Shown here: positions 1-7,993 of the stretch, one piece after another | How positions within the stretch are numbered: the first letter of the stretch is position 1 | Layout of the letters: every line of letters begins with the position of its first letter | DNA from: Desulfamplus magnetovallimortis | GTDB taxonomy: Bacteria; Desulfobacterota; Desulfobacteria; Desulfobacterales; Desulfobacteraceae | DNA length: 64,000 bases | Reading direction: 5' to 3' | Assembly: GCF_900170035.1 (NCBI RefSeq) | Contig: NZ_LT828541.1 | Span: 434,536 to 498,535 of the forward strand | The notes under the pieces: generated by a model | The model's database searches: none | What the model was told of the DNA's origin: nothing | Seen by the model: the letters and a program-made list of their open reading frames with translations, nothing else | Translations under genes and position numbers: made by a program

Positions 1-62
1 TCCTGATTCAGACAATGTTGACAAGGCTCAAAAGATCATAGGTGTCGGCTTTGAGTACTGAA
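1..62. repeat. R1 palindromic repeat, partial (right end)
   Basis: This is the right end of a family called R1 here. A full copy runs from ACTCAAAATCGACA to TGTCGACTTTGAGT, with an inner inverted pair built on TGTCTGAATCAGGAT and ATCCTGATTCAGACA. The left part lies outside the window. The copy overlaps the end of mtnA and supplies its last few codons and its stop. Other copies lie near 1.4, 12.5, 26.9, 28.6, 37.9, 55.3, 56.0 and 62.1 kb. Confidence 0.75.
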
Positions 63-1193
63 TTGTTCTGGAAAAAGGGATAAAATGTCAGATTCCAATG
101 CTTTGCAAATTCCACGTTCAGTAACAAAACCTGTCACAAGCCTTGCTGGAGTCACATCAAATGCATGGTTGGCAGCAGGACTTTGTTCCGGAGGAACCAG
201 AACTGATGTAATCTTTCCATTTATATCAAGTCCCTGGATATATCTGATTTCATCCGGGTCACGCTCTTCAATGGGAATCTCTGCAAGACCGTCTTTAATG
301 CTCCAGTCAAAGGTGCTGGAGGGAAGTGCCACATAAAAGGGGATGTTGTTGTCCTTTGCTGCAAGGGCTTTAAGATAGGTGCCGATTTTATTTGCCACAT
401 CACCTGTACGGGTAGTTCTGTCCGTTCCCACAATCACCAGATCCACCATACCGTGCTGCATGATATGGCCTCCGGCATTATCGGTTATTACAGTGTGTTT
501 TATGCCGTGTTTGCCAAGCTCCCAGGCTGTAAGCCTTGCTCCCTGATTCAGTGGACGGGTCTCGTCAACCCAGACATGGATATCAATGCCTTTGTCAAAT
601 GCAACATACATCGGGGCGGTTGCCGTGCCATATTCAACTGTGGCAAGCCATCCGGCATTACAGTGGGTCAGGATGTTAACCGTTTTATCTGTGAGGTTCT
701 GTTTTTTTCTACTGACCTCTTCTATCAGGGAAGCTCCATGCTCGCCTATATTTTTGCAGTTTTCAGCCTCTTCCTCCACAATGAAACATGCTTCTTCAAG
801 GGCTGCATTCATTTTTGCATCGTATCCCTGTTCCTTTAGAACATGATTCATTACCCTGTCAACCCCCCATGCAAGATTTATGGCTGTAGGTCGGGCATTT
901 TTCAGCCTTTTGCACTCGCTTTGAATGAGGTTGTTGCATTGGTCTGTGTTATTTTTAATATTGGTGTTATCTCTGTTTTCAAAAAGAATTGTATATACTC
1001 CAAAAGCTCCGGTTGCTCCTATGAGAGGCGCTCCTCTTACTAGCATCTCCTTTATGGCCATAATAACATGATCCACTGTTGGCAGATCAACAATCTCGAT
1101 TTTGTGCGGAAGCTTTCTCTGGTCAATAACTTTGGCAGTGGATGTCTTGTTATCAAACCAGATTGGTCGCATGTCATTGCCGTCAACTTTCAT
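36..1193 (-). CDS. mtnA: S-methyl-5-thioribose-1-phosphate isomerase
   Basis: This is a cytoplasmic isomerase that converts 5-methylthioribose-1-phosphate to methylthioribulose-1-phosphate in methylthioadenosine salvage. The 385-residue protein is slightly longer than the usual 340-370. It carries the family signatures RGAPLIGATGAFG near residue 53, THCNAGWLATVEYGT near 178 (with the catalytic Cys) and GTDRTTRTGDVANKIGTY near 257 (with the catalytic Asp). Its last residues (STQSRHL) are encoded by repeat R1, so the original C-terminus has been replaced or extended by repeat DNA. It lies downstream of ade and mtaD on the same strand, separated from ade by another R1 copy. The assignment is firm; MtnA and eIF2B-alpha-like proteins are related, but the motifs favour MtnA. 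Confidence 0.93.
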   Translation of the reverse strand: MKVDGNDMRPIWFDNKTSTAKVIDQRKLPHKIEIVDLPTVDHVIMAIKEMLVRGAPLIGATGAFGVYTILFENRDNTNIKNNTDQCNNLIQSECKRLKNARPTAINLAWGVDRVMNHVLKEQGYDAKMNAALEEACFIVEEEAENCKNIGEHGASLIEEVSRKKQNLTDKTVNILTHCNAGWLATVEYGTATAPMYVAFDKGIDIHVWVDETRPLNQGARLTAWELGKHGIKHTVITDNAGGHIMQHGMVDLVIVGTDRTTRTGDVANKIGTYLKALAAKDNNIPFYVALPSSTFDWSIKDGLAEIPIEERDPDEIRYIQGLDINGKITSVLVPPEQSPAANHAFDVTPARLVTGFVTERGICKALESDILSLFPEQFSTQSRHL

Positions 1194-1327
1194 AGTTTTT
1201 CTTTATCCTTATGTCTATTCTCAGGTGGGTGTTCCTTGTGTAATGGTTGTTTTCTTATATTGGCCAGCTTTATAATATGTTCCATACGTTTTGCATCCAT
1301 AAGCTCAATACGATCTGTGAGTTCTAT

Positions 1328-1486
1328 ATTCAAAATCGACACCTTGTTGGACTTTTTGGCATTTCTTGAATTTGTCTGAATCAGGATAACCAGGATTTAC
1401 AGGATGCTCAGGATTTTTATCCTGTAAATCCTGAGCATCCTGGGCATCCTGATTCAGACAGTGTTGACAAGGCTCAAAAGATCAAC
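1328..1486. repeat. R1 palindromic repeat between mtnA and ade
   Basis: A nearly complete R1 copy fills the gap between ade and mtnA. Its inner core is a long inverted repeat (TCAGGATAACCAGGAT... against ...ATCCTGGGCATCCTGA) that would fold into a strong hairpin. Its right part encodes the last residues (LLSLVNTV) and the TGA stop of the ade C-terminal frame. Between 1190 and 1300 there is also a 36-codon minus-strand frame whose stop overlaps the mtnA start as ATGA. I do not call it a gene. Confidence 0.8.
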
Positions 1487-2500
1487 TATTTCAAACCTTG
1501 TGACATCTACAAGACCCTTGTCTGTTATTTTAAGCTTTGGAATAACCGGCAGTGCAAGAAATCCCAATGTCATAAATGGGTCTTTCAGGGCAGAACCAAG
1601 GGATTGAGCTGCCTCTGTTATTTTTTTCATGTCGATATTGACTTCATTCATGGCATTATGTGACATAAGACCCGCAACCGGAAGAGCAAGGGTGGCAATT
1701 ACCTCTTTTTGACACACAACAGCAAAACCTCCCCCCATCTTTTGGATAGCTTTGACAGCCTCCATCATATCATCATCTGTTGCTCCTGCAACTATGATAT
1801 TGTGGGAATCATGGGCAACCGTTGATGCAATGGCTCCCCTTGAAAGTCCAATGCCTGTTACAAAGCCGGTACTCATTCCGGTGTTGCCTGAATATCTCTC
1901 AATTACGGCAACTTTTATAAGATCCCTTGTAATATCAGATATAAGTTTGCCATCAAGGTGTGATGGTTCCATAATAACCGAATCCGTTATGACCTGGTCA
2001 GGCACCACCTTTATTACCTTGATCATGGGAGATAATGGTTTGGTCACAGGATTATTATTACAATCCGGCATTGAAATAGAAAAATCAATGGATTTAATGT
2101 CAAAATTCATGGTTTTCGGAATATCATCGGGAATATTTTCGTGGGGCAACTTATGTGATGAGCCAGAAACCAGAGACCCTTTTTCCGCAACCAGAGATCC
2201 CATTACAAAAACCTTTTCCACCACAGGGCAGGAGAGGTCTTTAAATATTATCATGTCTGCCCTGCGTCCTGGTGCAATTGCTCCGGCATCTGTTATGCCA
2301 AAGTGCCTTGCACAGTTGATGGTTCCCATCTGTATAGCCCTTACCGGATCAAGGCCGGCTTTTATGGCTTTTCTTATGATATGGTCAATATGTCCCTGAT
2401 GCAGGATCTCTTCCGGATGACGGTCATCGGTGCACCACATCATCTGCTGCCAGGTGGTGTCAGTGATTGCCGGCATTAGGTCGTCAAGATTTTTTTGCAC
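1454..2500 (-). pseudogene. ade: Adenine deaminase, C-terminal part (frameshifted)
   Basis: This frame holds the C-terminal two thirds of an Ade-type adenine deaminase (adenine to hypoxanthine plus ammonia). It begins with MWCTDDRHPEEI and continues through GRRADMIIFKDL into the adenine deaminase C-terminal domain (ATDDDMMEAVKAIQKMGGGF, MTLGFLALPVIPKLKITDKG). It joins the frame at 2484-3239 at an A-run. On the coding strand the reading is GCA followed by seven A; six A would give ...CAKNLDDLM and one continuous protein of about 595 residues, the family's normal length. The last eight codons lie in repeat R1. It is either a recent pseudogene, a homopolymer sequencing error, or a gene expressed by slippage. 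Confidence 0.8.
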
Positions 2501-3239
2501 ATGTCCCTTCCCTTACCATGATATGCATTCCAAGCCGGAGTTTTTCAAGTGCTTCCTGGGTGGTTGTACACTCATGATCGCTTGATATGCCTGCCGCAGC
2601 ATATGCCCAAAGATCACGGCCGCTTACCCCTGGTGCATGGCCGTCAACAGGTTTTCTGATTTTGTGGGCAGCCTTGATTTTTGCCATGACTTGTGAATCA
2701 GCAGAAATCACCCCCGGATAGTTCATCATTTCGGCAAGTGCAACAATTCTGTTGTTTTGCATGAAGGGTGCAATGGCTTCTGCATTAAGTGTTGCTCCTG
2801 TGGTTTCCATATCTGTTGCAGGGACACATGAGGGCATGGAAAAAAGAATGTTCATGGTACTTTTTTCTGCGGACTGCACCATATACTCAATGCCTCTGGT
2901 TCCAAGGACATTGGCAATTTCATGGGGGTCTGCAATGACAGTGGTTGTTCCGAAAGGGAGGACACCCCTTGAGAACTGAACAGGTGTAACCATTGAGCTT
3001 TCTATGTGAACATGTGAATCCATTAGCCCCGGCGCCACATACATGCCTTCAAGGTCAACTCTTCTGACAGCATCGTAATTGCCAAATCCGCATATATATC
3101 CCTCCTTTACAGCCACGCTCTGTTCAAGGATTTCTCCTGTAAAAACATTTATGACTTTTGCGTTTGTAAATAGGATATCAACGGGTTCTTTACCTGTTGC
3201 CGCCGAAATTATGGTCTCTCTATTTTTCTCTTTTATCAT
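2484..3239 (-). pseudogene. ade: Adenine deaminase, N-terminal part (frameshifted)
   Basis: This is the N-terminal amidohydrolase portion of adenine deaminase. The metal-binding motif MDSHVHIESS lies near residue 74. Further on come FGTTTVIADPHEIANVLG near 98 and KPVDGHAPGVSGRDLWAYAA near 196, then SSDHECTT. These residues form the binuclear metal site of the Ade family. The start ATG overlaps the mtaD stop (ATGA at 3236-3239), which implies translational coupling. Reading runs off frame at the seven-T run at 2490-2496 (plus strand), ending in a spurious KKS tail. The rest of the enzyme is in the adjacent frame at 1454-2500. Confidence 0.85.
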
Positions 3240-4567
3240 GGTTTTTTAACATCGTTCTGTGAGATTTTAATGGCAGCCTGAATAACATCATCCATTACAG
3301 CCTCTGCATTCATGCTGATAAGTTTTCTGTTTTTCATAACGACTCTTCCGTCAATGATGGTTGTGGAGACATCACTTCCGGTGGCGGAATATACAATGTG
3401 AGAGTATGGATTGTACAGGGGGATCATATGCGGCCTGTCACTATCCACAATAATAATATCAGCCCTTTTACCAACTTCAATGGAGCCGGTTATAGTATCA
3501 AGGCCAAGTGCCTTTGCACCGTTGATGGTGGCCATCTTAAGAGCTGTTTCAGCACTTATAGCTTCCGGATTCATTGTAAATACCTTGTGCAGCTTTGCTG
3601 CTGTATCCATCTCCAGAAACATGTCAAGATCATTGTTGCTTGCACACCCGTCGGTCCCAAGACCTACGCATATGCCATTATCAATCATTTCCGGAATTTT
3701 TGCCACACCTGACGCAAGTTTCATGTTGCTTTCAGGGCAATGGGCAACTTTTACATCATATTTTTTGTAAAGCTCCATATCTTCCTTTGAAAGATGAATT
3801 GAGTGGCATGCAATCAGGTTTGAAGATAAAATCCCAAGATCGGCAAGAAAAGCTGCCGGAGATTTGCCATATTTTTCATTTATCTGTTCAGATTCACTCA
3901 GGGTTTCTGCAACATGAATAATAAGAGGGGCATTATGTTCACGGGCAAGGATGGATGCCCTTTGCAAAAGTTCCGGGGCACAGGTATAGGTTGCGTGTGG
4001 TTCCACTGCAACGGTTATAAGTGGATCATCCCGCCATTGTGCCATCATATTGTTGACATATTCAAATCCGTTTTCAAGAGCTCCGTAGTTCGGAGATGGG
4101 AAATCGTAGAGAACCTCTCCTACCACAGCTCTCATTCCGCAATTTGAGGCAGCCTTTGCCACTTCATTTTCAAAAAGATACATGTCACAGAAACAGGTTG
4201 TGCCGGACATTATCATCTCTGCACAGGCAAGCATGGCTCCTTTGTGGACAAGCTCTCCTGTAAGAAGAGCCTCTGCCGGAAAGATATGTTGAGTCAGCCA
4301 CTCCATAAGGGGCAGATCGTCGGCAAGGCCGCGAAATAGGGTCATTGATGCATGTGTGTGGCTGTTTACAAGCCCTGGCATGATTATGCCGCCTTTTGCA
4401 TCTATGATCTGGCAGGTTGCAGATTCATCTTCTATAAAACCTGCAAGCCTATCTTTGTTGTCAATTTTTACTATGTTGCCGTTTTCAACTGCGACAGCAC
4501 CATCTTTAATGCACCTCATGGCCCTATCCATGGTTAATACAGTCCCGTTTGTAATCAATATTTTCAT
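3236..4567 (-). CDS. mtaD: 5-methylthioadenosine/S-adenosylhomocysteine deaminase
   Basis: This 443-residue amidohydrolase deaminates methylthioadenosine and S-adenosylhomocysteine to their inosine forms. Motifs appear in order. VNSHTHASMTLFRGLADDLP near 67 holds the HxH metal ligands and LMEWL follows. HATYTCAPEL lies near 186, HVAETLSE near 218 and ACHSIHLS near 251. CVGLGTDGCASNNDLDMF lies near 296 with the catalytic Asp. It heads an mtaD-ade-mtnA string, so the context is recycling of methylthioadenosine and purine. A guanine or cytosine deaminase is less likely given the LFRGLADDLPLMEWL segment. The 5' flank is a tandem array of R2 hairpin repeats rather than a recognisable promoter. Confidence 0.9.
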   Translation of the reverse strand: MKILITNGTVLTMDRAMRCIKDGAVAVENGNIVKIDNKDRLAGFIEDESATCQIIDAKGGIIMPGLVNSHTHASMTLFRGLADDLPLMEWLTQHIFPAEALLTGELVHKGAMLACAEMIMSGTTCFCDMYLFENEVAKAASNCGMRAVVGEVLYDFPSPNYGALENGFEYVNNMMAQWRDDPLITVAVEPHATYTCAPELLQRASILAREHNAPLIIHVAETLSESEQINEKYGKSPAAFLADLGILSSNLIACHSIHLSKEDMELYKKYDVKVAHCPESNMKLASGVAKIPEMIDNGICVGLGTDGCASNNDLDMFLEMDTAAKLHKVFTMNPEAISAETALKMATINGAKALGLDTITGSIEVGKRADIIIVDSDRPHMIPLYNPYSHIVYSATGSDVSTTIIDGRVVMKNRKLISMNAEAVMDDVIQAAIKISQNDVKKP

Positions 4568-4646
4568 GGGTTCTTCCTTTCATATCTTTGCAGGCGTGCC
4601 AAGAGGCATTTTTTGATGATAAAGTCTCTGTAAGCGACTGTTTTTT

Positions 4647-4856
4647 ACCGTGAAAATGACTATCATTTTTATATTTGGGGGTGATTGATACGTAATCAAT
4701 CATGCCCGTTTACCGTGGAAATAGATACAAATTTCCATATTCGGGGGTGGCTGGATGCCGGCCATGACCGTTTACTATAAAGCCTCTATAACTAACTGTT
4801 TTTTAAATAATTTTCATCTTTTTGATTGTGGAGTGTGTCCGCCATGTACGTTATAT
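4647..4856. repeat. R2 two-hairpin repeat, three tandem units
   Basis: Three units of a family called R2 here sit head to tail between mtaD and the EamA gene. Each unit has a first hairpin (arms GAAAATGA/TCATTTT, GGAAAT/ATTTCC and a degenerate third), a CGGGGGTGG or CGATTGTGG-like spacer, a second hairpin (GATTGAT/AATCAATC, GGCTGG/CCGGCC, GGAG/TCCG), and a CCATG-n2-CGTTTA-like tail. Arm sequences differ between units while pairing is kept. The interval holds no gene. Confidence 0.75.
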
Positions 4857-4859
4857 CTT

Positions 4860-5792
4860 TCATGCCTTTTCAGGCAAGGGTTCAGGCGCTTTTGCCCTTG
4901 ATTGTATCAAGCGTTTTTGAAGCATTGTTGATGCATTGGTGGAGTAAACCCCTGAAATAACAAGTACAGTTCCTGCCGCCTGTGCAATGCTTATTGTCTC
5001 GTCAAGCATTAACCAGGAGAGAATAATGGCGCTTACCGGAACAAAATTGATAAAGACACTGGCTTTCATGGCTCCTGCTGTTTTGATTCCCTCATAGTAC
5101 CATAAAAATCCTAAAACTGTGCCGAAAAATGCAAGATAGAAAAGGCTGAACCAGTTCATGGGTGTATATGATACAATCTCAGTCAGATCACCGTAAAGAA
5201 CTACCGGAAACATAAGTAAAAAAGTTCCTGCAACCGATGAGTAGCAAACAGAAACAATGGGCGACATATCTCCCATGATTTTTTTTCCGATCAAAGAGTA
5301 TGTAACCCAGCTTGCAACGCAGCCCATAATCATGATTTCTCCCCTGCCAATGGCATCACCTGCAAGATTGATAAGGTTTCCATCTGATATAACAACAAGA
5401 GCACCTGTAACTGATAAAAGTATGCCTGTGCATTTTATCAGGTTTACGCTCTCCTTGAAAATCAGTGCCGAAAGCAGGCTTATCATAATGGGATTGGTGG
5501 CAATGATGAGTGATGCCTTACCCGCCGGAATATGGTGCAGGGCATTAAAAAAGAGGATATTGTAGGAAAAGACTCCTGTTGAACCGAGCAGCAACAGGGG
5601 AATAAAATCTTTTCTTCTGATGGCAGGCAACTTGCCCTGAGTCTTTTTTGTAATAAGAAGCAGAAAAAAAGAGGCCATGGCAAAACGTATGAATGCAGCA
5701 TTTATAGGTGAGACATTGCCAGCAATGGATTTTCCGGCAATAAATGTTCCTCCCCAGAAGATTGCAGTAAGAAGAAGTTTGAAATAGACCAT
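4860..5792 (-). CDS. DMT-superfamily EamA transporter
   Basis: This is an inner-membrane protein of 310 residues with about ten predicted hydrophobic helices and two EamA repeats (roughly residues 5-135 and 150-285). The second repeat ends in the typical PVSAIILSWLMLDETIS segment; the first has FIRFAMASFFLLL and GTFIAGKSIAG. Drug/metabolite transporters of this type export amino acids, metabolites or unknown solutes; no substrate can be assigned. An AGGAA ribosome site precedes the ATG. It shares a strand with the salvage genes, but repeats separate them and there is no reason to place it in that pathway. Confidence 0.88.
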   Translation of the reverse strand: MVYFKLLLTAIFWGGTFIAGKSIAGNVSPINAAFIRFAMASFFLLLITKKTQGKLPAIRRKDFIPLLLLGSTGVFSYNILFFNALHHIPAGKASLIIATNPIMISLLSALIFKESVNLIKCTGILLSVTGALVVISDGNLINLAGDAIGRGEIMIMGCVASWVTYSLIGKKIMGDMSPIVSVCYSSVAGTFLLMFPVVLYGDLTEIVSYTPMNWFSLFYLAFFGTVLGFLWYYEGIKTAGAMKASVFINFVPVSAIILSWLMLDETISIAQAAGTVLVISGVYSTNASTMLQKRLIQSRAKAPEPLPEKA

Positions 5793-5907
5793 GAAAAAGT
5801 TCCTGAATATAAAAAATAAAAATTACGGCACGCCCAATTTACCTGTTTACGTTTTCTTGAGCCTGCTTACTCTTTTGGGGTAATTTAACTCAAAAAAGTG
5901 TAAACTA

Positions 5908-6072
5908 CTTTACCGTGAAAATGACTATAGATTTCCAGAAAAATATTTTGGCATTCTCAATTCTGAAGGGCAACCACAAGGGATTGTCCCTACATTGCTT
6001 GCCAATTTAATTATCTGGAACAGTATATCATTTTCATACTTCGGGGTGATTGATGCGCAATCATGTCCGTTT
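5908..6072. repeat. R2 repeat unit interrupted by MITE M2
   Basis: An R2 unit starts with TTTACCGTGAAAATGAC-TA and resumes after the inserted element as TA-TCATTTTCATACTTCGG, ending in a GATTGATGCGCAATCATG hairpin and CCGTTT. The intact copy at about 4650 reads straight through the same junction, so it shows the empty site. Just upstream, 5815-5907 holds a degenerate AAGTGTAAAC-type palindrome (family R3). The gap from 5793 to 6467 has no gene. Confidence 0.75.
5928..6025. mobile_element. MITE M2, TA-flanked, about 98 bp
   Basis: This short non-coding element has imperfect terminal inverted repeats (TAGATTTCCAGAAAAATAT against the complement of ATTATCTGGAACAGTA) and an internal GGGCAACCACAAGG hairpin. 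A TA dinucleotide lies on both sides, the pattern of IS630/Tc1-mariner-mobilised MITEs. Two more copies lie at 16432-16629 (itself interrupted) and 40246-40341. No transposase for it is present in the window. Confidence 0.75.
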
Positions 6073-6220
6073 GGGCAGATATGAAAGATGCCAAAAAAAC
6101 TTAAAAATGGCAATCTTGAAATATCAATATAAAAAAACTCGAACATCAAGTGAAAGAAATCTTGTCACCGCAGCCAAGTGATTGAGTATTACAGAGCCGA
6201 AGCCAGTGAAGCAGACACAA

Positions 6221-6468
6221 TTTTATATGAAAGTCTCGGTAACAGCCTGTTTTTAAAACGACTTTCATCTTTTCGATTGTGGCGGTCATCAGCCATGTAC
6301 GTTTTATATGAAAGTCTCCTTAACAGACTGTTTTAAAAACGACTTTCATCCCTTCGATTGTGGCGGTAATCCACCATGTACGTTATATAAAAGTCCCCGC
6401 AAATGGCTGTTTTTATAAAGACTTTCAACACTTCGATTGTGACGGTGAACCGCCATGTTGGTTATAAA
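6221..6468. repeat. R2 repeat, three tandem units of about 81 bp
   Basis: Three consecutive R2-like units each carry GAAAGTC...GACTTTC (first hairpin), a CTTCGATTGTGG-like spacer and a second hairpin (GGCGGTCATCAGCC, GGCGGTAATCCACC, GACGGTGAACCGCC), then CATGTACGTT or similar. The last unit abuts the truncated brnT remnant, so the array marks the edge of the decayed accessory zone. Confidence 0.75.
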
Positions 6469-6629
6469 GATCCCTTTCAATTTTTTTCAGACGCCACATA
6501 ACCATAGGACTTGACGCTTTGGGGCGTGTGTTGGTCGTCGTCTTCACATATCGAGAGAATACAATTCGTTTGATAGCGGCAAGAAGGGCTACCAAAAAGG
6601 AAAGAGGGCATTATGAAACCGGAATATGA
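6468..6629 (+). pseudogene. BrnT toxin, C-terminal remnant
   Basis: In the frame running to the TGA at 6627, the translation from 6489 reads RRHITIGLDALGRVLVVVF, then RENTIRLIAARRATKKERGH. This is the C-terminal half of the BrnT RNase toxin, whose family hallmark is GxxxxGrxLxVvyTxR..xxRiISAR.A...ER. The N-terminal half (with the KHG motif) is absent; a TAA at 6465 and R2 repeats replace it. The remnant overlaps the start of brnA, the normal arrangement of a brnTA operon. Confidence 0.75.
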
Positions 6630-6861
6630 TTTTAGCAAAGCAAAACGCGGAGCCGTTGTACCTCAGAAGGGAAAGACCCGAATAACGATCTATCTTGACA
6701 ACGATGTGATTGAATCGTTTCGAGAACGGGCAGACAAAGCCGGATGCGGCTACCAGACCGTTATCAATCAAGTACTTCGGGATTATTTAAACAAGCCTGA
6801 GACACTAATGGATGAAAATAAGTTGCGCCGGGTGCTCCGGGAAGAGTTAAAGGTCATTTAA
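6613..6861 (+). CDS. brnA: BrnA-type antitoxin
   Basis: This 82-residue protein has the BrnA layout: an N-terminal toxin-binding segment, then the ribbon-helix-helix motif KTRITIYLDNDVIESFRERA near residue 20 and GCGYQTVINQVLRDYL near 45. Antitoxins of this family neutralise BrnT and repress their own promoter. Here the toxin gene is only a C-terminal fragment, so BrnA would be an orphan repressor or antitoxin. The start ATG lies inside the brnT frame and is preceded by AAAGAGGG. Confidence 0.85.
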   Translation: MKPEYDFSKAKRGAVVPQKGKTRITIYLDNDVIESFRERADKAGCGYQTVINQVLRDYLNKPETLMDENKLRRVLREELKVI

Positions 6862-7182
6862 GCAGCTTGATCAGTCAATCACCTTCTGCTGAATCAAAGA
6901 TGCGGAATGCGTTTGAAAAGGCCAGGCTGAAAAAGAACAGATACTATTTGAATCGGAAATTTTACTCATTTTTTTTGACAATCCTCACCACGCATCTTCT
7001 ATGATTCTTGGAATGCTCACCTTGGTGGGTTATTTTCACATAAGTCCTCTTTTTTTTATGGAATAAATTATGTCAGTCCTCTTTTTTTGATAAAAGGTCA
7101 GAGATAAAATGAAGTTGACAAAGCTACCTCACGAGGCTACCATCAAAAATAAAGGTAAACACCTTATTAAGGGGGGAGACAA
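6862..7182. other. Gene-poor interval with degraded coding sequence
   Basis: I see no recognisable gene here. A direct duplication is visible around TCAGTCCTCTTTTTTT / CATAAGTCCTCTTTTTTTTA (about 7030 and 7070). A 38-codon frame begins at 7109 but has no recognisable product. Confidence 0.4.
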
Positions 7183-7392
7183 ATGGCTAAAACAGAGAAG
7201 AAATTACGGATTAACATCGTCGATGTAAAACGAGCCAACGAAAAGATTAAGGCGTACAAAGGGTCTCTGCCCACCCGCACACATCTTCGAATAGCAGAAA
7301 AAATTTCTGAAGCGCAGATACGGGCTGCATTTGAAAGAGCTTCAAAACGAATCGGGAATTTGCCGAAAATTGATTTGCGAGAATGCGCTTGA
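7183..7392 (+). CDS. Small hypothetical protein
   Basis: This 69-residue, basic protein has no domain that I recognise. It is preceded by a good ribosome site (AAGGGGGG, about 7 nt before ATG) and overlaps the next small frame by 10 nt, suggesting a two-gene unit. The sequence (MAKTEKKLRINIVDVKRANE, later HLRIAEKISEAQIRAAFERA) is helical and charged. Its place at the head of defence-gene remnants suggests an accessory component or a leftover of one. Confidence 0.45.
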   Translation: MAKTEKKLRINIVDVKRANEKIKAYKGSLPTRTHLRIAEKISEAQIRAAFERASKRIGNLPKIDLRECA

Positions 7393-7577
7393 AAAGGGAT
7401 TGCAATTACATCTATTCAGAGCTTGTTGAAGGCAAAAATGATGTCATCGGGGCATTGGCGTATTCCCTCTATAAACAACAGAAAATTGAATGTATTACCG
7501 ATTTTGAAAAAAAGTATGAAAGACGGCCCACCGAAGAAGAGTTAGCCCCCTTCAAGGAAATATCAAACAGCAAATGA
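7383..7577 (+). CDS. Small hypothetical protein, possibly an N-terminal fragment
   Basis: This is a 64-residue frame with NDVIGALAYSLYKQQKIECI followed by a polar helix and a TEEEL motif. It resembles the N-terminus of a larger protein rather than a complete gene, but I do not recognise the family. It overlaps the preceding frame by 10 nt and ends where a DUF1156 methylase remnant begins in another frame, so it may have been truncated when that gene was deleted. Confidence 0.4.
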   Translation: MRLKRDCNYIYSELVEGKNDVIGALAYSLYKQQKIECITDFEKKYERRPTEEELAPFKEISNSK

Positions 7578-7818
7578 AAACTGGCCGGTTCTTGATGGCG
7601 ATGATACTGTCACACCGGTTCGTGCCATGAACGAAGCCAGCCGTGTGGTGGCTGAAAGTAAAATCGAAGAGATCACCCAGGGAAATATCTCGGTGACCGA
7701 TCTGGATTCTGAAACCGCCATGGCTCTGACACTCTATGAGATCTGGGGCCTGGGGGAGTTTTCCTTTGATGAGGCGTTGAATATCTCCAAGTCCCTGAAC
7801 ATCTCCCTGGAAAATTGA
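7561..7818 (+). pseudogene. DUF1156 adenine-specific DNA methylase, C-terminal remnant
   Basis: The open frame reads ENWPVLDGDDTVTPVRAMNE and continues as SETAMALTLYEIWGLGEFSF. From memory this matches the C-terminal end of large DUF1156 DNA adenine methylases found in phage-defence islands next to DUF499 ATPases and PLD-SNF2 helicases. Only about 80 of roughly 900 residues remain. The catalytic DPPY-containing part is missing. Attribution rests on recall of the family and on the helicase remnant downstream. Confidence 0.6.
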
Positions 7819-7942
7819 AAAACATGCCGATACCCAAAAAAGATTGATCCTGGATCTGCTGGCTGTTTGGGCAAGGGAGATGGATGACGAGAAGAGGCGT
7901 CAGAAGGCGGAGTTGATACTGTATGGATTGAATCAGGGATGA
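7817..7942 (+). pseudogene. C-terminal remnant of an unidentified gene
   Basis: A frame overlapping the end of the methylase remnant reads KHADTQKRLILDLLAVWARE and then MDDEKRRQKAELILYGLNQG before a TGA. It has the look of a protein C-terminus and no start codon of its own. It may belong to another lost member of the same defence locus. The family is not recognised. Confidence 0.35.
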
Positions 7943-7993
7943 TTGTGTATAATGAAAACATAAGTATCCAAATAACTTTCATGAGGCGATATA

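Noticed and set aside
1190-1300. 36-codon minus-strand frame overlapping the mtnA start as ATGA
   Set aside because: No ribosome site, no recognisable family, and its upstream extension runs into repeat R1; not enough support for a gene.
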